Part shown: positions 1-9,070 of the stretch, one piece after another | Layout: each line of letters begins with the position of its first letter | Numbering within the stretch: position 1 is the stretch's first letter | Source of the DNA: Bacteroidetes bacterium UBA1941 | GTDB lineage: Bacteria > Bacteroidota > Bacteroidia > Chitinophagales > LD1 | Direction: 5' to 3' | Assembly (NCBI GenBank): GCA_002336805.1 | Contig: DDEZ01000013.1 | Span: forward strand, 195,962-259,961 | DNA: 64,000 bases | The notes under the pieces: model-generated | Told to the model about the DNA's origin: nothing | Databases searched by the model: none | What the model saw: the letters and a program-made list of their open reading frames with translations, nothing else | Made by a program: the position numbers and the translations under genes

Positions 1-3000
1 AATGTAGCACAACAGGCAAACCTGGATGCATTTAAAACTATCATGGACCAGCGTATAGGGCACCTGCAGAAACTATTGCATCAGGATAGTGCCTTGTCAG
101 CTACACTGGGAGTCCGTACGGAGGCGATCAAGGTCGGCACACAACTGATGTGGAAACTGCGCGCACAATCTGCATTGATAGACAGGGAGGAGGAAAAGCT
201 ATTGGCATCGCGAGTATCGGATCAAACCAGATACTCTACATATACACCCATCCTGATCCTTATCGCGTCATTTTTATCTGTATTGATCACTATGTCGAGT
301 TACTTCCGTATCAAATCTGACCTGGATGCACGCATGGCGCTACAGGCAGAGGTAGAGCGCAAGTACCATGAGACAGCGGGTAGGATCACGACCATAGAAG
401 GGGTGACACGCCAGATAGCGGCCGGTGACTACACGGTACGCAGCCAAGATACTATAGATGATGACCTGGGCCGTATATCTCATGCATTGAATGCTATGGT
501 CTGGTCGCTGCAAAAGAACTTCACAGAGATAGGAGAGCGCTCGTGGCTGCAGGCAGGCACTGTAGAGGTGAGCGAAGCAGTAAGAGGGCAGATGGAGATC
601 CATCTGCTTTCTGATAAAGTAGTAAGCAAACTGGCCCGGTATATCAATGCCAGGGCGGCGGCGGCATACGTGATGGACGAGAGCGGTACGTACCGCCTAT
701 CCGGATCATACGCTACCGGTCATGTGCCGGGAGAGATAACCGAGGGCCAGGGTCTGGCAGGGCAGGCCATAAGAGACCGTATGGTCAAGCTAGTGAAAGG
801 TCTGCCCGCGGGCTACCTGTCTGTATCATCTTCTCTGGGTAGTGCTGATCCTACCTTCCTGATCATGATGCCGCTCATACATGGCGATAGGGTGATCGGT
901 CTTATAGAGTTTGGATTTACAGAGAAACCATCTGAGCTGATACTGCAGCTGATCGAGTCTATACGTGAGACCGTATCTATAGCTGTGAATGCCGCTATTA
1001 ATTTTAAGAAACTACAAGAGCTGCTGAATAAAACCCAGGCCCAATCTGAGGAGCTGCAGGCACAGCACTCAGAGCTGGAGAGCATCAATAATGAACTGGA
1101 AGAACAAACACAAAAGCTGCAGGCCTCTGAAGAAGAACTGAAAGTACAACAAGAGGAACTGCTGCAGACCAATCAGGAGCTGGAGGAGCGGTCAAAGCTG
1201 ATAGAGGAGAAGAGCCAGCTGATCATAGAGCGCAATATAGAGATACAAAAGAAGGCCGAGGAGCTGGCCCTCAGTACAAAGTACAAATCGGAGTTTCTCG
1301 CCAATATGTCTCACGAGCTGCGCACGCCGCTGAACTCTATCCTGCTCCTCTCTCGCCTCATGTCAGAAAATACAGAGCAGAACCTGACTGCAGACCAGAT
1401 AGAATATGCACGCGTGATACAGGCATCGGGCAGCAGCCTGCTGAGCCTGATAGATGAGATACTGGACCTGTCTAAGATAGAGTCGGGCAAGATGACCATT
1501 GAGTTTACACCTGTCACCATTGAGTCTATAGTAGAGGATATCAAGCCGCTCTTTGCACCGGTAGCACGTGAGCGCAATCTGCTCTTTGATGTCAAAGTGC
1601 AGGAAGGGGTATCTCCATTCATAGAGACAGATCAGATACGCCTGGAGCAGATATTGAAAAACCTGATCTCCAATGCGCTGAAGTTTACAGCACAGGGCAG
1701 CGTGACACTACAGATAGCTAAAGCAGAGCGACCGGGCTATATGTTATTTGCCGTAGCAGATACGGGAGTGGGCATACCGTCAGATAAGCTGGACCTGATC
1801 TTTGAAGCTTTCCAGCAGGCAGATGGCACTACACGGCGCAAGTACGGTGGCACAGGCCTGGGCCTGTCTATCAGCCGTGAGCTGGCCAGGCTGCTGGGTG
1901 GCACCATCACAGTGACCAGCCAGCCGGGGCAGGGCAGTACCTTTACACTCACAGTGCCGGTACACAGGCAAAGCGAAGAGCAGGAAACTGCGGCTGCAGA
2001 GGTGAGTGCACCAGTGGCAGAGCCTGTGCGTCAGATGCCGGAGCGTAAGCGCTATATCTCTGAATCCCGACCTGAGTCGATACCGGATGACAGAAAGGAT
2101 ATCAGCCTCAAAGACCGCGTGATCCTGATCATAGAAGATGATACAAAGTTTGCTACTGCGCTGCTCAGCTATACCCGCCAGCAGGGCTACAAGGGAGTGG
2201 TGGCCGTGAGCGGTGATGAGGGTGTAGAGCTGGCGGAGTCTCTGCTGCCGGTAGGTATCCTGCTGGATATACAGCTACCGGTGAAAGATGGCTGGGAGGT
2301 GATGGAAGAGCTGAAATCCAGCCCCGCTACCCGCCATATACCGGTACACATCATGTCATCACATCAGATGCGCAAGGAGAGCCTGATGAGCGGTGCCGTA
2401 GATTTTATCAATAAGCCGGTCGCCTTTGAGCAGATGCCGGAGATATTCCGCAAGCTGGAGGATGTATTAAAAAAGAAGGATAAGAAGGTCCTGATCATAG
2501 AGGAGAATAACAAACACGCGATGGCGCTTTCTTATTTCCTCCAGTCCTATAGTGTACACTCGGAGATAAAAAACAATGTAGATGAAAGTGTAAGGGCGCT
2601 GAAGCAGGATGGAGTAGACTGTGTGATACTCGATATGGGGGTGCCTGATGCCAAGGCCTATAAGATGCTGGAAGAGGTCAAGAAAAATCCGGGCCTGGAA
2701 AACCTGCCTATCATCGTTTTCACAGGCAAGAGCCTCTCTAAGGGAGAAGAGCAGCGGATCAAGACCTATGCTGACTCTATCGTGGTAAAGACGGCACATA
2801 GCTACCAGCGTATACTGGATGAGGTATCTATCTTCCTGCATCTCATAGAGACAAATGGCAAGAAGGCTAATGCGTCAAAGTACAAGCAGCTGGGAGCGCT
2901 CAGCGAGGTGCTGCGGGATAAGAAAATACTGGTGGTAGATGACGATATCCGCAATATCTACTCCCTGACCCACTCTCTGGAGCAGTACAAAGTACAAGTG

Positions 3001-3288
3001 CTCAGTGCCACAGATGGCAAAGAAGCCCTGGAGGTGCTGCGCCAGAATCCTGATACCAATATCGTATTGATGGATATCATGATGCCCGAGATGGATGGCT
3101 ATGAAGCGATCAGGAGGATACGCAGTGACATGAAGATGAAAACCCTGCCAGTGATAGCAGTGACGGCCAAAGCCATGATAGGTGACCGTGAGAAATGTAT
3201 ACAAGCGGGCGCCTCTGACTATATATCCAAACCGATAGATATAGACCAGCTCATGTCACTGCTGCGGGTCTGGCTATACGAACATTAA
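1..3288 (+). CDS. Hybrid sensor histidine kinase with three receiver domains (5' end cut by window)
   Basis: The frame is open to base 1, so the true start lies outside the window; the first visible Met is at 43. Numbering from that Met: the end of a CHASE3-like sensor region (1-65), a membrane segment (about 69-88), HAMP (about 110-165), GAF (about 180-320), a Glu/Gln-rich coiled coil (322-415), HisKA with phospho-His 424 in NMSHELRTPLN, and an HATPase with DTGVGIP and GGTGLGLSIS. Three receivers follow, with phospho-acceptor Asp at about 742, 864 and 1011. In the second receiver the usual acidic pair reads Glu-Glu. The family passes phosphate from His to receiver Asp. A single-receiver gene follows directly, then cheR and cheB, so all four probably form one operon. 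The signal sensed is unknown. Confidence 0.93.
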   Translation, partial: NVAQQANLDAFKTIMDQRIGHLQKLLHQDSALSATLGVRTEAIKVGTQLMWKLRAQSALIDREEEKLLASRVSDQTRYSTYTPILILIASFLSVLITMSSYFRIKSDLDARMALQAEVERKYHETAGRITTIEGVTRQIAAGDYTVRSQDTIDDDLGRISHALNAMVWSLQKNFTEIGERSWLQAGTVEVSEAVRGQMEIHLLSDKVVSKLARYINARAAAAYVMDESGTYRLSGSYATGHVPGEITEGQGLAGQAIRDRMVKLVKGLPAGYLSVSSSLGSADPTFLIMMPLIHGDRVIGLIEFGFTEKPSELILQLIESIRETVSIAVNAAINFKKLQELLNKTQAQSEELQAQHSELESINNELEEQTQKLQASEEELKVQQEELLQTNQELEERSKLIEEKSQLIIERNIEIQKKAEELALSTKYKSEFLANMSHELRTPLNSILLLSRLMSENTEQNLTADQIEYARVIQASGSSLLSLIDEILDLSKIESGKMTIEFTPVTIESIVEDIKPLFAPVARERNLLFDVKVQEGVSPFIETDQIRLEQILKNLISNALKFTAQGSVTLQIAKAERPGYMLFAVADTGVGIPSDKLDLIFEAFQQADGTTRRKYGGTGLGLSISRELARLLGGTITVTSQPGQGSTFTLTVPVHRQSEEQETAAAEVSAPVAEPVRQMPERKRYISESRPESIPDDRKDISLKDRVILIIEDDTKFATALLSYTRQQGYKGVVAVSGDEGVELAESLLPVGILLDIQLPVKDGWEVMEELKSSPATRHIPVHIMSSHQMRKESLMSGAVDFINKPVAFEQMPEIFRKLEDVLKKKDKKVLIIEENNKHAMALSYFLQSYSVHSEIKNNVDESVRALKQDGVDCVILDMGVPDAKAYKMLEEVKKNPGLENLPIIVFTGKSLSKGEEQRIKTYADSIVVKTAHSYQRILDEVSIFLHLIETNGKKANASKYKQLGALSEVLRDKKILVVDDDIRNIYSLTHSLEQYKVQVLSATDGKEALEVLRQNPDTNIVLMDIMMPEMDGYEAIRRIRSDMKMKTLPVIAVTAKAMIGDREKCIQAGASDYISKPIDIDQLMSLLRVWLYEH

Positions 3289-3672
3289 GTGATGCCAATG
3301 AAAAGAGGGAAGAAAATATTAATCATAGATGATGATGCGCGCAATATTTTTGCGCTGACAGCTGTGCTGCGGGCCAAGGGGTTTGCATCTGTATCCTCGC
3401 CATCAGCTGGTGAGGGCATAGACCGGCTCAGGAGCGATCTGGAGATAGGCATTGTCTTTATGGATATGATGATGCCGGATATGGACGGCTATGCCGCTAT
3501 ATCTCAGATACGTGGTGATGCCGCACTGGCGTCAGTCCCCGTCATCTCGGTCACGGCTCAGGCCATGGCGGGAGACAGGGAGAAATGCCTCTCTGCGGGG
3601 GCTAATGACTACCTCTCTAAGCCTATAGATCAGGATGCTATGTTGCGATTACTACACTCATACCTGGGCTGA
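3289..3672 (+). CDS. Single-domain response regulator (CheY-like)
   Basis: This is one receiver domain and nothing else. It shows the acidic cluster IIDDD near residue 15, phospho-acceptor Asp in VFMDMMMPDMDGY (residue 59 from the GTG), the conserved T in SVTAQAM and the Lys in LSKPID. The frame opens at a GTG directly after the kinase stop; ATG codons at 3292 and 3298 are equally possible starts. It resembles the third receiver of the kinase upstream, so a duplicated receiver is plausible. Its stop overlaps the cheR start by one base (TGATG), implying translational coupling. With no output domain it probably acts by protein contact or as a phosphate sink. Confidence 0.92.
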   Translation: MMPMKRGKKILIIDDDARNIFALTAVLRAKGFASVSSPSAGEGIDRLRSDLEIGIVFMDMMMPDMDGYAAISQIRGDAALASVPVISVTAQAMAGDREKCLSAGANDYLSKPIDQDAMLRLLHSYLG

Positions 3673-4496
3673 TGCAACTAGAGCTGACAGAGGAGCAACT
3701 GGATACACTCATCGGAGATGTACAGTCTCTCTATGGCTATGACTTTGGCGACTATGCCAGAGCGTCCCTGCACCGGCGTATAGCCCGGCTCATGACGGTA
3801 GACAGGTTTGTCTCCTTTGCCGAGCTGAGGTACAAGATCAATTCTGACAAAGACTATCTCGCCAGGTTTATAGATATGGTGAGTGTGAATGTGACGGAGA
3901 TGTTCCGCGATCCGGCATTCTACCGCGCGCTGCGCAGTCAGGTTTTCCCTGTGCTGGCCACCTATCCGCTCATACGTATATGGCACGCTGGCTGTGCCAG
4001 TGGCGAGGAGGTCTACTCCATGGCCATCATGCTAAAGGAGAGCAAGCTACTGGACAGGTCTATCATCTATGCCACAGATATCAATCCGACCGCACTGGGT
4101 GTAGCGCGGGCAGGTATCTATCCACTATCCCAGATGCAGAAATACTCAGAGAACTATATGGCAGCAGGCGGCAGCGAGGAGTTTTCCGGCTATTATACCG
4201 CGCAATATGATATGGCAAAGATCGATGGTGCACTGTCTAAAAGGATTGTGTACTCTACACACAATCTGGCTACAGACAGCTCGTTCAATGAATTTCAGCT
4301 TATCATCTGCCGCAATGTACTCATCTACTTCAATCAGGTTTTGCAAGACCGTGTATTCCGCCTCTTTGACGATAGTCTGGAGGGACTGGGATTTATCGGT
4401 CTGGGTAGCAAAGAGTCCCTGCGTTTCTCCACGGTAGCAGAATCCTATCATCAGATCAATGCGAAAGAAAAAATATGGCGCAAGGGGAGAAAATAG
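3672..4496 (+). CDS. cheR: CheR-type protein-glutamate O-methyltransferase
   Basis: A 274-residue protein of normal CheR length. The N-terminal helical part (about 1-75) is followed by a Rossmann methyltransferase domain with the SAM-binding stretch IWHAGCASGEEVYS and the family motif IICRNVLIYF. CheR methylates glutamates on chemoreceptors using S-adenosylmethionine. There is no chemoreceptor, CheA or CheW gene in the window, so the substrate here is unclear; the neighbouring hybrid kinase or a distant receptor are possibilities. It overlaps the receiver gene by one base upstream and cheB by 22 bases downstream, which fits a tightly coupled operon. Confidence 0.9.
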   Translation: MQLELTEEQLDTLIGDVQSLYGYDFGDYARASLHRRIARLMTVDRFVSFAELRYKINSDKDYLARFIDMVSVNVTEMFRDPAFYRALRSQVFPVLATYPLIRIWHAGCASGEEVYSMAIMLKESKLLDRSIIYATDINPTALGVARAGIYPLSQMQKYSENYMAAGGSEEFSGYYTAQYDMAKIDGALSKRIVYSTHNLATDSSFNEFQLIICRNVLIYFNQVLQDRVFRLFDDSLEGLGFIGLGSKESLRFSTVAESYHQINAKEKIWRKGRK

Positions 4497-5080
4497 AAAC
4501 CAGGCAGAGGATCGTACTCATAGGCGGGTCTGCCGGCAGCCTGGCTGTGCTGCTGGTTGTTTTGCCGCTCCTGCCCAGAGACCTGGCTGCGCCTGTGATA
4601 CTGGTCACACATAGGCACTCCGGTTCGGATGTACTACTGGAGTCCCTGCTATCTGCCCGGGCCAGCCTGCCCGTCAGGGATATAGAGGAGAAGGAAATGC
4701 CTCAGCCGGGAGTCATCTATATAGCTCCGGCAGACTATCATCTGCTCTTTGAGCCGGACGGCAGTTTTGCGCTGGATAGCTCAGAGAAGGTCAACTATAG
4801 CAGGCCTAGCATAGATGTGACCTTTGAGTCGGCTGCACGCGCCTATGGGGCCAGGGCTATAGGGATACTGCTATCCGGAGCTAATGCGGATGGTGCCCAA
4901 GGGCTATATGACATGCAGCAGCATGGCGGCACCACTATAGTGCAGGACCCTGCTACAGCAGAGGTAGACTATATGCCACGCTGCGCGCTGCAGCTCTTCT
5001 CTCCGGCTCATATAGCCAGGCCTGCAGACATGGCCCAGCTGATCAGCAGTGAGGTGAGCAAAATGCAGGCTCCAAACTGA
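4475..5080 (+). CDS. cheB: CheB-type methylesterase, catalytic domain only
   Basis: A 201-residue protein matching only the catalytic half of CheB; the N-terminal receiver of classical CheB is missing. The probable triad is Ser19 in GGSAGS, His46 in VTHRHSG and Asp139 in LLSGANADGA. CheB removes methyl groups from, or deamidates, receptor glutamines and glutamates. Without its own receiver, control by phosphorylation would have to come from a separate protein, and the lone receiver two genes upstream is the obvious candidate (inference). It overlaps the end of cheR by 22 bases. The next gene starts 34 bases later and belongs to another function. Confidence 0.88.
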   Translation: MAQGEKIETRQRIVLIGGSAGSLAVLLVVLPLLPRDLAAPVILVTHRHSGSDVLLESLLSARASLPVRDIEEKEMPQPGVIYIAPADYHLLFEPDGSFALDSSEKVNYSRPSIDVTFESAARAYGARAIGILLSGANADGAQGLYDMQQHGGTTIVQDPATAEVDYMPRCALQLFSPAHIARPADMAQLISSEVSKMQAPN

Positions 5081-5114
5081 TTTAGAGGCTAAATCCTATC
5101 TTAGCCGCACCGCT

Positions 5115-6557
5115 ATGCGCAAAAAATTTGCAGGCAACCTGCTGCTACTCATTTTCGCCAATGTCCTTGTAAAGCCTTTCTGGATATTTGGGATAGACCG
5201 CGTCGTGCAAAACCGCGCTGCACCCGGCGAGTATGGCACCTACTTTGCCTTGATGAACTTCTCCTTCCTCTTTGGCATCCTCCTGGACTTTGGCCTGAAC
5301 AACTTTAACAACCGAGCTATAGCCCGGCATCCGTCACGTCTGGCGTCCTACTTCCCAAATCTGATGGTGGTCAAGGTCTCTTTATCGCTATTGTATTTCG
5401 CGGTGGCTTTTCTCTCCGCTATGCTCACTGGCTACTCTGCACTGCAGATCAGGATGCTGATGGCGCTCGCGCTAAATCAGGTGCTCCTATCCTATATCCT
5501 GTACCTACGGTCCAATCTGACGGCACTACACCTATTCCGGATAGACTCCTTTATTTCAATATTAGACAGGCTGCTGGCTATTATCTTTTGTGCTTCGCTA
5601 CTATATCTGCCGGCGTTTGCTTCACGCCATTTTGATATCAATTACTTTATCTTTTCGCAGACGGCTGCGCTAGGTATCACGGCGGTAGTAGCTTTCATCT
5701 TCTTGCGCGGCAGGCAGCGGTTTGATTATGATCTATGGCGCTGGCGCTATGTCCGGTCCATCCTGATGAAGTCAGCTCCATTTGCCCTGCTGGGACTGCT
5801 CATGACTATTTACTACCGTATAGATGCTATCATGCTGGAGCGGATGTACAGTGCGCTGGAGAATGATATTTATGCTAAATCCTATCGCCTGCTCGATGCG
5901 GTCAATCAGTTTGGGTACCTCTTCGGCGTACCACTACTGCCGCTATTTGCTAATATGATCCGCAAACGGGAGGATATCCAGGAGTTGTTGCGCTTCAGCG
6001 CTATACTGATGTTTGTTTTTGCTACCACGGTGGCTATCCTGTGTGGCTTTTATGCAGATGAGATCATGGGGCTGCTATATACCGGTAGCGATCCATATGT
6101 GGCCAGCATTTTCCGGCTGCTTATGATCTCATTTATCCCTATATCCAGTGTCTATATTTTTGGCACTCTGCTTACTGCCCAGGGCACCATGAGCATCCTC
6201 AATATGATAGCTGTAGGCGGTATCATAGTAAATGTAGCGCTCAATCTGGCACTCATACCGCCATATGGCGCGCTGGGTACTACAGTAGCTACGCTAGCTA
6301 CGCAGGTGGTGGTGGCCGTGCTGCATATATGGGTGGTCACTACACTATTCAAGGTGAAATGGCAGTGGGGGCTGCTGGTCAGGATCATCGCCTTTGTAGT
6401 CGTGGGTGTGGCAGTGTCGTGGGCCTGTCTGTATATCCCTACCGGCTGGATGATGAGAATCACTCTCAATGGCCTGCTCCTGGCTGCTCTGGTACTGGTA
6501 CTACAGTTGGTGCCGCTTCGCCTTGTATCCCTGCTGAAGGGGGAAGCAGGGGAGTAG
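5115..6557 (+). CDS. Polysaccharide flippase (Wzx/MOP family)
   Basis: A 480-residue, very hydrophobic protein with about 12-14 predicted membrane helices and a short charged N-terminus. The pattern near the N-terminus (LVKPFWIFGIDRVVQNR then EYGTYFALMNFSFLFGILLDFGLN) is typical of the polysaccharide transporter branch of the MOP superfamily, which moves lipid-linked sugar units across the inner membrane. Downstream lie a Wzz-like chain-length protein and an O-antigen ligase-like protein, so the three probably serve one surface-polysaccharide route. No glycosyltransferases sit beside them, so the sugar units must be built from another locus. The sugar carried cannot be told from sequence. Confidence 0.87.
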   Translation: MRKKFAGNLLLLIFANVLVKPFWIFGIDRVVQNRAAPGEYGTYFALMNFSFLFGILLDFGLNNFNNRAIARHPSRLASYFPNLMVVKVSLSLLYFAVAFLSAMLTGYSALQIRMLMALALNQVLLSYILYLRSNLTALHLFRIDSFISILDRLLAIIFCASLLYLPAFASRHFDINYFIFSQTAALGITAVVAFIFLRGRQRFDYDLWRWRYVRSILMKSAPFALLGLLMTIYYRIDAIMLERMYSALENDIYAKSYRLLDAVNQFGYLFGVPLLPLFANMIRKREDIQELLRFSAILMFVFATTVAILCGFYADEIMGLLYTGSDPYVASIFRLLMISFIPISSVYIFGTLLTAQGTMSILNMIAVGGIIVNVALNLALIPPYGALGTTVATLATQVVVAVLHIWVVTTLFKVKWQWGLLVRIIAFVVVGVAVSWACLYIPTGWMMRITLNGLLLAALVLVLQLVPLRLVSLLKGEAGE

Positions 6558-6686
6558 CGCAAAATAATCCGGCCCGGGTGGCGTTTGATGATCCGGCAGA
6601 CAGCCGGAGGCATTTAGAGGCTTTGTGGCTAGTACAGGGCTATCACTAGGTGGGAATTTTTATATTTGACCGCTAAATAATAGGGA

Positions 6687-7622
6687 ATGGATAATGAATA
6701 TAATATGCTCGGTGCCATCCGGGTACTGATACGCTGGAAAAAGCAGATCATCATCGCTACTGTAGTGGCTACGCTTTTTGCGGCAGCATATTCGTGGTTT
6801 TTTATGAAAGACTACTACCTCAGCTATGCTACTCTATATCCGATCAATCTGGCCTACAATGACCGGTCCGCCATATTCAACCTGGAGCATATAGACTACT
6901 ATGGTAGCAAAGAGGACGTGAACCGCGTGCTGACCATAGCCCAGTCAAAGCCGATAGAAAGCTACATCATCAATGGCTATGACCTGGCGGGCCACTATGA
7001 GATCAATAAGGACAAGAAATACTACAAGACCAAGACTCAAAAAGAGTTTGAGAGCAACTATAAGGTCATAAAGACCGATCAGGGCGCTGTAGAGATCAGT
7101 CTGTATGATACTGATCCAAAGCTGGCCAGGGATATAGTAAATGATGTGATAGAAAAAACCGATTCTATATTTCGCGCCAGCCTGATGGGGTCAAAAAAGC
7201 AGCAGCTCGCTACCTTTACCAAGCAGCTGGCTGAGCGTGAGCTGGCTATCAAAGAGTATGGAGACACCCTGGCCATACTGGGCAAAAAATACGGCGTCTC
7301 GGTCAAAGCCGGATTTGACAAGACAGATATCGTAGAAGGAAATGACCTGCAGGGTGTACAGATATACAAGGCGATCTATGCCCGCCAAAAGAATGCGATA
7401 ATCGAGTACAACGAAAACTCAAACATCAAGGAGCAGATAGAAAACTCCCTGGAGAATGATGCCCGCTCACTGGCCGTGATAGATGCGCCTACCATAGCTG
7501 AGAAAAAAGAGAAGCCTGTACGCTCTCTCATCGTACTTACTACTTTCCTGCTCACTTTCGTCTTCTCCGTCTTTGGTGCCCTGCTCGTAGATCAGGTGCA
7601 GGAGATACGCCAGCGTCTATGA
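6687..7622 (+). CDS. Wzz/chain-length determinant family protein
   Basis: A 311-residue protein with the layout of polysaccharide co-polymerases: a short cytoplasmic N-terminus, membrane helix 1 (about 20-39), a periplasmic region of about 240 residues with coiled-coil helices, and membrane helix 2 (about 280-301) close to the C-terminus. It lacks the tyrosine-kinase domain found in some relatives. Such proteins set the length of surface polysaccharide chains or help their export. It lies between the flippase and the O-antigen ligase-like gene, overlapping the latter by four bases (ATGA), which supports joint translation. A TATATTTG element lies at 6661-6668, 19 bases upstream of the start, but no clear -33 partner is seen. 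Confidence 0.82.
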   Translation: MDNEYNMLGAIRVLIRWKKQIIIATVVATLFAAAYSWFFMKDYYLSYATLYPINLAYNDRSAIFNLEHIDYYGSKEDVNRVLTIAQSKPIESYIINGYDLAGHYEINKDKKYYKTKTQKEFESNYKVIKTDQGAVEISLYDTDPKLARDIVNDVIEKTDSIFRASLMGSKKQQLATFTKQLAERELAIKEYGDTLAILGKKYGVSVKAGFDKTDIVEGNDLQGVQIYKAIYARQKNAIIEYNENSNIKEQIENSLENDARSLAVIDAPTIAEKKEKPVRSLIVLTTFLLTFVFSVFGALLVDQVQEIRQRL

Positions 7623-9070
7623 TCGCATCGCGACATATCAGCAAAACCGAGTATGCGCTCTTCTACGGATTTGCAGCAGCTACGGTGGCCTCGGTACTCG
7701 CAGCCTACAAGACAGAAACGACCTTTCTGCTGGCTGTACCGGGACTACTGCTGATCGTCTTCTTTACGATCCTGAACTATAAGGCGATGTATTTTGCCCT
7801 GATGGCTATGCTGCCATGCTCTATAGAGTATTACTTTCCCAATGGACTGGCTACAGATCTTCCTACCGAGCCACTGATGGTAGGCCTGACCCTGGTCACG
7901 GTCACATTGCTGGCTTTTCGCAAGGACCTGCTGCCAAAAGGATTTATGAGCAATCCACTCATAGTGGTACTGCTGCTGCACCTTTTCTGGATACTGATCT
8001 GCGCCATCAACTCTGACCTGCCCGTATATTCGTACAAGATACTGGCAGCCAAGATCTGGTATTTTGCCCCCTTTACCCTGCTCACAGCTATCGTGCTGCG
8101 TACCCGGCAGGATATGAAGCGGTGGTTTTGGCTCATCTTCACTCCGCTCACTGTCCTCATCATCATCTCACTACTGCGCCATGGGCTGATCTACCAGTTC
8201 TCTTTTTCTGATGTCAATCGTTGTGTGACTCCATACTTCAGAAACCATGTGAACTATGCCGCTATGATCAGCATCTTCTTTCCATTCATACTATGGGCGG
8301 CTAGCTGGTATGGCAAGAATACCTTCATCCACAAACTACTGCTCGCATGTATAGTGCTGTATGTAGCTGCGATATACCTTTCTTTTACACGCACCGCTAT
8401 GCTGGCCGTACTGGGTATGATCCCGTTTTACTTTATGGTAAAATGGAGGCTGACCCGTATGGCGATCGCTGGTTTTGCAGTGGTGGCGGGTATGGGCATA
8501 GGATGGTTGTTTTATGACAATCACTACCTGCGTTTTGCACCTAACTATGAGGAGACCATCTATCACGATGAGTTTGGCGCGCACCTCACCTCTACTTTTC
8601 AGGGCAAGGATGTCTCCAGTATGGAGCGGGTATACCGCTGGGTGGCCGCTGCACGCATGGCAGATGACAGGCCATGGATGGGAGTAGGCTCCGGCAATTT
8701 CTATAATTTTTATCGCTCCTACACAGTGACTGATTTTGAAACATATATCAGTGACAATGAGGAGCGCTCTACGGTACACAACTACTACCTGCTGATGCTC
8801 TCCGAGCAGGGCTGGCCCGGACTCATCATATTCGTACTGGTCACGTTTGTCGCTTTTATCTACGGGGAGTATATCTACTACAAGATGAAATCGCGCGAAA
8901 ACAGGCGCGCCGTCATGACACTGCTACTGGTGATGTTCTCTATCATCATCAACCTGATCCTCAGTGATATGCTGGAATCCGACAAGGTCGGGCCGTTCTT
9001 CTTTATGGTACTCGCTATACTGGCACTGTTTGATACAGGTGCTCTGTCAATGGAAGCGGACAGTCAATAA
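7619..9070 (+). CDS. O-antigen ligase / polymerase-like membrane protein
   Basis: A 483-residue protein with about 11-12 membrane helices and one large periplasmic loop (about 300-385), the layout of the O-antigen ligase (Wzy_C) family. The conserved helix segment YLSFTRTAMLAVLG and the loop patterns RWVAAARMADDRPWMGVGSG and STVHNYYLLMLSEQGWPG are typical; the His in the last pattern is conserved in the ligases. These enzymes join or polymerise lipid-linked glycans on the periplasmic face. Whether this one is a WaaL-type ligase or a Wzy-type polymerase cannot be settled from sequence. Its start overlaps the Wzz-like gene by four bases. Its last 24 bases overlap the end of the convergent phosphatase gene. 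Confidence 0.82.
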   Translation: MIASRHISKTEYALFYGFAAATVASVLAAYKTETTFLLAVPGLLLIVFFTILNYKAMYFALMAMLPCSIEYYFPNGLATDLPTEPLMVGLTLVTVTLLAFRKDLLPKGFMSNPLIVVLLLHLFWILICAINSDLPVYSYKILAAKIWYFAPFTLLTAIVLRTRQDMKRWFWLIFTPLTVLIIISLLRHGLIYQFSFSDVNRCVTPYFRNHVNYAAMISIFFPFILWAASWYGKNTFIHKLLLACIVLYVAAIYLSFTRTAMLAVLGMIPFYFMVKWRLTRMAIAGFAVVAGMGIGWLFYDNHYLRFAPNYEETIYHDEFGAHLTSTFQGKDVSSMERVYRWVAAARMADDRPWMGVGSGNFYNFYRSYTVTDFETYISDNEERSTVHNYYLLMLSEQGWPGLIIFVLVTFVAFIYGEYIYYKMKSRENRRAVMTLLLVMFSIIINLILSDMLESDKVGPFFFMVLAILALFDTGALSMEADSQ

